From Burkholderiaceae bacterium (GTDB lineage: Bacteria > Pseudomonadota > Gammaproteobacteria > Burkholderiales > Burkholderiaceae): a DNA stretch of 21,464 nt. Below are positions 16,941 through 21,464 of the stretch, one piece after another. The notes beneath the pieces were generated by a model that saw only the letters and a program-made list of their open reading frames with translations, made no database searches and was not told the origin of the DNA. A program made the position numbers and the translations under genes. Position 1 is the stretch's first letter, and each line of letters starts with the position of its first letter. Where the stretch lies: the NCBI GenBank assembly GCA_017998575.1, contig JAGOCV010000032.1, forward strand, positions 1 through 21,464, in the 5' to 3' direction.

Positions 16941-16995
16941 GAGAGTACCGCAGTACGGCATCCGTGCGGCACCCTGGCACAAAGGAAATCACACC

Positions 16996-17310
16996 ATGGC
17001 CAAAAGCAGTTTGTTGGGCGGCGATGCAGCCCCCGGAATTCCCGAAGGACGCACGATTGCGCGCCTGGGCCCAAGCGACAGCTCGGACAGCGGCAGCGAT
17101 GTCGGTACTGCTGGCAGCAATGCCAGCGACACCGACGCATCGGGTACCGGCGAGAGGCTTTCGGTCGATCAACCAGGCAATGAAGTCGCGGCGGATGCCG
17201 ATATCCTCCCGGATCGAGTCGACGCTGCCGTGCGGGGCGAGCGGCCCGCGCTCGAGCCAGACGACGCACGTCGACTGGCCCAGGAGCAGGCGCGGGCCAT
17301 TGACGCCTGA
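16996..17310 (+). CDS. Acidic Ser/Asp-rich small protein with LGPSDSSDSGSD and GTGER motifs
   Basis: A 104-aa cytosolic protein. It starts MAKSSLLGGDAAPGIPEGR, then has the compact acidic motif LGPSDSSDSGSD (about 24-35), a second acidic stretch SDTDASGTGER (about 44-54) and a polar C terminus. There is no signal peptide, TM helix or cysteine; mostly disordered. AAGGA lies 9 nt before the ATG. I have an impression of similar short proteins with the same motifs in Burkholderiales, sometimes vaguely annotated, but cannot name a function. It lies 69 nt before the histidine kinase gene on the same strand. Confidence 0.75.
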   Translation: MAKSSLLGGDAAPGIPEGRTIARLGPSDSSDSGSDVGTAGSNASDTDASGTGERLSVDQPGNEVAADADILPDRVDAAVRGERPALEPDDARRLAQEQARAIDA

Positions 17311-17353
17311 TTGAGTCGAGCTTCAACCGCGCGCCCTCGCGCAGCTTCGAAAT

Positions 17354-17373
17354 GCCTGCGCAGGCTCTAGACT
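17354..17373 (+). promoter_or_regulatory. Palindrome and -10 element directly before the histidine kinase gene
   Basis: A perfect 12-bp palindrome GCCTGCGCAGGC (17354-17365) is followed at once by TCTAGACT, whose TAGACT (17368-17373) ends 6 nt before the ATG at 17380. If TAGACT is the -10 box, transcription begins at or beside the start codon, giving a leaderless mRNA; no Shine-Dalgarno sequence is visible. The palindrome would occupy the -35/-10 spacer and could be an operator. Confidence 0.45.
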
Positions 17374-17379
17374 CGGCAC

Positions 17380-18795
17380 ATGACCGAGTCGCTACTGTCG
17401 TCCGATACCCCGCAAGGCAGGGAGTGGGTGGACGGCGAACTCATCCGCATCATGATGGGTGCTGCGCAGAACGCGCAGTATCTGGCGGCGCTGATGGTGC
17501 CCGTGGTGATCGTGGTGGGATGGCGCGACGTTCCGCTCGTGTGGCTGCTGCTGTGGGCGTTGGGCGCCTGGGGGCTCTGGTTCGCGCGCGTCCACGTCTC
17601 GGCCGTCTACCTGCGTACGGCGGCGGGCGGCGGCACGGCGGTGCAGCGCGCCTTTGTCGAGCGTTATGGGCTCGTATGGCCGCTCAATGCGCTGTGGTGG
17701 GGCCTGATGACAGCGCTCTTCTTCGACCGCACGCCGCTGGAGAACCAGTTCACCTGCTGGCTCATTGTGTGCGGTACCGTGGCGCTGGCGATCAACAATT
17801 ACTCCGCCTGGCTTCCGGTCATGCGGTCTTACATCGGCACGCTGATGGCGACCTCCAGTGCGGTGGTTTTCATCACCATGGCCTCCAATGGATTTTCCGG
17901 ACCGGCCTATCACTGGTGGATGCTGGCCCTCATACTGGTGTGCTGGCACATGACGCTGCGCGCCGGCCAACGTGTGCACCGGGCTCAGCGTCGAACGGTC
18001 GAACTGCTGCATCGCAACAGCATCCTCATCGAGTCGCTCAAGCGCCAGACGCACGCGGCGCTGGATGCCGTGGCGGTCAAGAACCGATTCCTGGCCAGTG
18101 CGACGCACGATATCCGTCAACCGGTGCACGCGCTCGCGCTCTATGCCGACTGGCTGCGCAACGAGCCCGCGCTCGTGGATGAAATCGCTCCCAAGATCGT
18201 CCAGGCCACGGCAGCGGTCAATGCGCTGTTCGATTCATTGTTCGATTTCGCCAAGCTCGACTCCGGCCGCATGCGTGTGCAGATCGAGACGCTCGACGTG
18301 CGGGAACTCATGCGCGAACTCGAAACCCAGTACCGGCCACTGGCCGCCGCTCGCGGACTGCAGTTGCGTACACACGAAGTGGAGGGCTCGGTGGTGTCCG
18401 ATCCGATCCGGCTGCGCCGCATCCTGGGCAACCTGCTGTCCAACGCCATCAAATACACAGAGCGGGGCGGCGTGCTGCTGGCGGCGCGCCGCACCGCGCG
18501 CGGTGTGCGTTTCGAGGTCTGGGACACGGGCATCGGCATTGCGCCGATGCACCAGAAACGAATCTTCAGCGAGTTCTACAAAGTGCCGGGCCATGCCGGT
18601 ACCGAGGATGGCTTCGGACTGGGCCTGGCGATCGTCGCGCGGGTGGCTGCGTCGATGGGACACCCGATCGCGATGAAGTCGCGTCCCGGTCGGGGCAGCA
18701 TGTTCAGTGTGACGGTGGAGGGCGCGCAGGAAGACGAGGTGCGCGCGCGCATCTCGCAGGTGCTGGCCTCGGGTCAGATGGCCAGCAGGCCGTGA
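17380..18795 (+). CDS. Membrane sensor histidine kinase
   Basis: A 471-aa kinase. The N-terminal ~190 residues hold about five or six TM helices (such as YLAALMVPVVIVVGW, VPLVWLLLWALGAWGLWF, WWMLALILVCWHMTL) and no PAS, GAF or periplasmic sensor domain. A linking helix (about 193-235) leads to the HisKA box FLASATHDIRQPVHALALY with phospho-acceptor H243. The catalytic domain has the N box NLLSNAIKYTERGG (N351, N355), G1 DTGIGI (382-387) and G2 GFGLGLAIV (411-419). There is no receiver domain, so it is not a hybrid. The convergent response-regulator gene is the obvious partner; the two 3' ends overlap by 22 nt. The signal is unknown. Confidence 0.93.
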   Translation: MTESLLSSDTPQGREWVDGELIRIMMGAAQNAQYLAALMVPVVIVVGWRDVPLVWLLLWALGAWGLWFARVHVSAVYLRTAAGGGTAVQRAFVERYGLVWPLNALWWGLMTALFFDRTPLENQFTCWLIVCGTVALAINNYSAWLPVMRSYIGTLMATSSAVVFITMASNGFSGPAYHWWMLALILVCWHMTLRAGQRVHRAQRRTVELLHRNSILIESLKRQTHAALDAVAVKNRFLASATHDIRQPVHALALYADWLRNEPALVDEIAPKIVQATAAVNALFDSLFDFAKLDSGRMRVQIETLDVRELMRELETQYRPLAAARGLQLRTHEVEGSVVSDPIRLRRILGNLLSNAIKYTERGGVLLAARRTARGVRFEVWDTGIGIAPMHQKRIFSEFYKVPGHAGTEDGFGLGLAIVARVAASMGHPIAMKSRPGRGSMFSVTVEGAQEDEVRARISQVLASGQMASRP

Positions 18796-19367
18796 GTGCG
18801 GGCGTAATGCAGCGTCTGGGTGCGGCTCTTGACGCCCAGGCGTCGGAACAGGCGCCACAGGTGAACTTTCACCGTGTGCTCGCTGATGCCCAGTTCGTCG
18901 GCGATCTGCCGGTTCGACAGGCCGCGGTCGAGCATGTGGATCAGCTGGCCCTGCCGCCGCGAGAGCTTGCTGTCGGTGGGCGCGAGTTCCTCGAAGCCGC
19001 TGTCGGCATTGAGCAGCGCCCGCAGTGCGGCACCGATCTCGAAGGCGCCGGAGGATTTCTCGATGTAGATGTCGGCGCCAGCCTCGATGCATTGTTCTTC
19101 CGCGTCGCCAGCTGGTGAGGCCGACAGCACGGCCAGCGGAATGCCGGGGTAGCGCTGCTTGAGCGCCAGCACGCCGGACACGCCATCGGTGTCGGGCAGC
19201 TTGAGATCGAGGCAGAAGAGTTCGGGCACGCCGTGGGAGACCACGGCGTCTTCCACCTGCGACAGCCGCTCCAGCTCCACCACCTCCACGCCGCCGCGCT
19301 GACGGCGCAGCAACATCGCCACGGCCTCCCGCATCAGCGGATGGTCATCGATCACGTAAATGCTCAT
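18774..19367 (-). CDS. NarL/FixJ-family response regulator
   Basis: A 197-aa DNA-binding response regulator. The receiver domain (1-120) has the acidic pair D7-D8, phospho-acceptor D54 (FCLDLKLPDTDG), a switch serine in LSAS (about 82) and K104 (YIEKSS). A linker leads to the LuxR-type HTH (about 135-195: LSRRQGQLIHMLDRGLSNRQIADELGISEHTVKVHLWRL). GAGG precedes the ATG at 19367. It converges on the histidine kinase gene, with a 22-nt overlap of the 3' ends, and most likely receives phosphate from it. Targets are unknown. Confidence 0.94.
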   Translation of the reverse strand: MSIYVIDDHPLMREAVAMLLRRQRGGVEVVELERLSQVEDAVVSHGVPELFCLDLKLPDTDGVSGVLALKQRYPGIPLAVLSASPAGDAEEQCIEAGADIYIEKSSGAFEIGAALRALLNADSGFEELAPTDSKLSRRQGQLIHMLDRGLSNRQIADELGISEHTVKVHLWRLFRRLGVKSRTQTLHYARTHGLLAI

Positions 19368-19418
19368 GGAAACCTCGGCAGGGCGAGAGGGGCGCGAAGA
19401 AGGGGGCTGGAAAAGGCT

Positions 19419-20729
19419 TCAGCTGGCGTCGGCCAGCTGCCTGAGGGCCGCCAGCGCGACGGCGACTGTAACACCGTCGGCCAGGGTCCCGGCCGCCTGC
19501 AGCGCGGCTTCGTCGGCGCGCGCGCGCAGGGCTGCGATCGCCTCGCCAGCGGCGCGTGGTGTGTCATGTGCATGGCTTTGCAGCAACAGGCGGCCCTGCG
19601 CATCGACCAGCTTGAAATAGAAGCGGCCATCGGATTCGCGGTACTGCTTGAACGACGCGCTGGCCACCCTGGCGGCCTTGGTGGCTCGGGCCGGCCCGCT
19701 GCTCTCGCCCAGGCGGCGCAGGCCAACGGCGTGGCGCAGCTTCTGCGTGAATGGCGTGGCCAGTGCGCGTGCCTTGGCGGCGCCGGCCATCAGCGCGGCC
19801 TCGATCTTCGCCGGCTCGGCCATCAGTGCCTCGTAGCGCTCGCGCAGTGGCGTCAGCTCGCGGTCGACGCGCTCGAACAATTGCTGTTTCGCGTCACCCC
19901 AGGCGATGCCGCTGGCGTAGGCCTGGCGCAGCGCGGCCGTCTCGTCGGGCGTGGCAAAGGCCTGATAGATCTGGAACAGGGCCGAGCCGTCGACGTCCTT
20001 GGGCTCTCCCGGCGCGCGCGAGTCGGTGACGATGGCGTTGATCAGCCGGCGCAGCTCGGTGCGGCTGGCGAAGAGCGGGATGGTGTTGTCGTAGCTCTTG
20101 CTCATCTTCCGGCCGTCGAGGCCGGGCAGCGTGGCCACCGATTCCTCGATCGCGGCCTCGGGCAGCACGAAGTGCTCGCCGTAGAGGTGGTTGAAGCTCG
20201 ACGCCATGTCGCGCGCCATCTCCAGGTGCTGCACCTGGTCGCGGCCCACGGGCACCTTGTGGGCGTTGAACATGAGAATGTCGGCGCCCATGAGCACCGG
20301 GTACATGAAAAGGCCCGCCGTCACGCCGTCGTCGGGCTCGCTGCCGGCGGCGGTGTTCTTGTCGACCGCGGCCTTGTAGGCATGGGCGCGGTTGAGGAGG
20401 CCCTTGCCGGTGACGCAGGTGAGCAGCCACGTCAGCTCGGGAATCTCGGGAATGTCGGACTGGCGGTAGAACGTCACGCGCTCGGGGTCGAGCCCGCAGG
20501 CCAGCCAGCTGGCCGCGATCTCCAGCGTGGAGCGCTGGATGCGCTCGGGGTTGCCGCCGGTCTTGATCAGCGCGTGGTAGTCGGCGAGGAAGTAGAAACT
20601 CTCGGTGCCTTCGGTGAGGCTGGCCGCCACGGAGGGCCGGATCGCGCCGAGGTAATTGCCCAGGTGGGGCGTGCCCGAAGGCGTGATGCCGGTGAGGACG
20701 CGCAGGGGGGCAGGCTTTTTCTGGCTCAT
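19419..20729 (-). CDS. trpS: Tryptophanyl-tRNA synthetase with C-terminal extension
   Basis: Class I synthetase that charges tRNA-Trp. The HIGH-type motif is at 22-25 ([16 protein letters not shown]) and KMSKS at 208-212 ([15 protein letters not shown]); the C-terminal helical domain ends near residue 340. The protein is 436 aa, about 100 longer than E. coli TrpS. The extra part (about 345-436) starts after a Gly/Ala-rich linker and contains [21 protein letters not shown] and GRLLLQS, resembling a YegP/DUF1508-like strand unit, followed by Ala-rich helices. The start at 20729 is set by the [16 protein letters not shown] terminus; upstream open frame has no similarity. No clear Shine-Dalgarno sequence. 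It is 20 nt downstream of the site-2 protease gene, so they are probably cotranscribed. Confidence 0.95.
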   Translation of the reverse strand: MSQKKPAPLRVLTGITPSGTPHLGNYLGAIRPSVAASLTEGTESFYFLADYHALIKTGGNPERIQRSTLEIAASWLACGLDPERVTFYRQSDIPEIPELTWLLTCVTGKGLLNRAHAYKAAVDKNTAAGSEPDDGVTAGLFMYPVLMGADILMFNAHKVPVGRDQVQHLEMARDMASSFNHLYGEHFVLPEAAIEESVATLPGLDGRKMSKSYDNTIPLFASRTELRRLINAIVTDSRAPGEPKDVDGSALFQIYQAFATPDETAALRQAYASGIAWGDAKQQLFERVDRELTPLRERYEALMAEPAKIEAALMAGAAKARALATPFTQKLRHAVGLRRLGESSGPARATKAARVASASFKQYRESDGRFYFKLVDAQGRLLLQSHAHDTPRAAGEAIAALRARADEAALQAAGTLADGVTVAVALAALRQLADAS

Positions 20730-20749
20730 GGCAGGTACACGGAAAAGGG

Positions 20750-21418
20750 TCAGCGCAGCAGCGCCAGCAGGGGGGACAGCAGCAGGTTGATGAAGGCGTA
20801 GCCGGCGCTCATCAGCGGACGAAGCCACAGGCTGCCCACGACGCCCAGCAGCACCAGGCCCAGAACGATGAAGAAGCCATACGGCTCGATGCGCGACACC
20901 AGTTGCGCCTGCCGCCAGGGCAGCAGGCCGACCAGGATGCGGCCGCCATCGAGGGGCGGCAGCGGGAACAGGTTGAACGCCCACATCACCAGATTGACCA
21001 GGATGCCGGCCTGCGCCATCTCGACGAAGAAGCGCTCCTGCGCTCCAGAGACGGCCAGCCCGAACAACACCAGCGCCCAGGCGATGGCCTGGATGAAGTT
21101 GGTGGCCGGACCGGCCAGCGCCACCCAGATCATGTCGCGCTTGGGGCGCCGAAGGTGGCCGAAGTTCACCGGCACCGGCTTGGCGTAGCCGAACAGGAAC
21201 GCGCCCGAGGTGGCGAAGTACAGCATCAGCGGCATCAGGATGGTGCCGATGGGATCGATGTGCTTGAGCGGGTTGAGCGTCACGCGTCCCATCATCCAGG
21301 CGGTGTTGTCACCGAAATGGCGGGCGACATAGCCATGGGCCGCTTCGTGCAGCGTGATGGCGAAGAGGACGGGCAGGGCGTAGACCAGGACGGTCTGGAT
21401 CAGTTGCGAAATATCCAC
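20750..21418 (-). CDS. Site-2-protease-family (M50) membrane metalloprotease
   Basis: A 222-aa integral membrane protein. The zinc motif H24-E-A-A-H28 lies in the first TM helix ([15 protein letters not shown]), and the third ligand is D157 in [13 protein letters not shown]. About five or six helices are visible. It belongs to the compact group of M50 peptidases without a PDZ domain, whose substrates are mostly unknown. The start is GTG at 21418 ([10 protein letters not shown]); an in-frame stop lies four codons upstream, and no ATG is available. Only 46 nt of upstream sequence are in the window, so the promoter cannot be judged. Confidence 0.92.
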   Translation of the reverse strand: MDISQLIQTVLVYALPVLFAITLHEAAHGYVARHFGDNTAWMMGRVTLNPLKHIDPIGTILMPLMLYFATSGAFLFGYAKPVPVNFGHLRRPKRDMIWVALAGPATNFIQAIAWALVLFGLAVSGAQERFFVEMAQAGILVNLVMWAFNLFPLPPLDGGRILVGLLPWRQAQLVSRIEPYGFFIVLGLVLLGVVGSLWLRPLMSAGYAFINLLLSPLLALLR

Positions 21419-21464
21419 GCCCGGATTGTCTCAGACACCCGCCCGGCGGCGCCCCGTGCTACAT

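Noticed and set aside
19233..20801. A 522-codon open frame on the plus strand opposite trpS and the response regulator start
   Set aside because: Composition (Gly/Ala/Arg/His/Val) is that of a complementary-strand frame in high-GC DNA; trpS on the other strand has full catalytic motifs.

Overview
The window is high-GC, densely coded DNA typical of a betaproteobacterium. Protein-level resemblance and gene pairings (ybeZ-ybeY, D-aminoacyl-tRNA deacylase, a Comamonadaceae-style intergenic palindrome) suggest Burkholderiales, probably Comamonadaceae. This placement is by eye; no search was run. I see no rRNA, tRNA, CRISPR array, insertion sequence or prophage.

Left half (1-11177): nitrogen scavenging from pyrimidines. 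A divergent locus is centred on rutR (TetR family, uracil/thymine sensor), at 6061-6873 on the plus strand. To its left, an operon on the minus strand encodes a 2-oxoglutarate/Fe(II) dioxygenase of the isopenicillin N synthase type, a VOC-fold protein, a BMP-family periplasmic binding protein, a second dioxygenase, a second BMP protein and an ABC ATPase cut by the window edge. To its right, transcribed toward rutR, lies rutA-rutB-rutC-rutD-rutF followed by slyX. rutE and rutG of the E. coli operon are missing. Both minus-strand operons carry the same control pair upstream: a sigma-54 -24/-12 element (5790-5805, exact consensus; 10993-11008, one mismatch) and a 16-bp RutR-like operator (5808-5823 and 11060-11075). 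I infer one regulon controlled by nitrogen limitation and pyrimidines, in which an ABC system may replace RutG and the dioxygenases may process thymine or another modified base before the Rut pathway opens the ring. The substrate is not proven by the sequence.

Middle (11178-15474): housekeeping genes. These are a cation diffusion facilitator and dtd (plus, overlapping by 1 nt), ybeY and a PhoH-family ATPase (minus, overlapping by 4 nt), ruvA (plus, no ruvB beside it) and a membrane-anchored L,D-transpeptidase (minus).

15475-17379: four small proteins of biased composition or simple architecture: a secreted Pro/Ala/Thr-rich one, a Gln/Gly/Asn-rich one, a two-TM one and an acidic Ser/Asp-rich one. 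One strong minus-strand terminator lies at 15985-16011. Similar -10-like hexamers precede these genes and the next one.

Right end (17380-21418): a membrane histidine kinase whose 3' end overlaps the convergent gene for a NarL-type response regulator, tryptophanyl-tRNA synthetase with a C-terminal extra domain, and a site-2-protease-family membrane metalloprotease.
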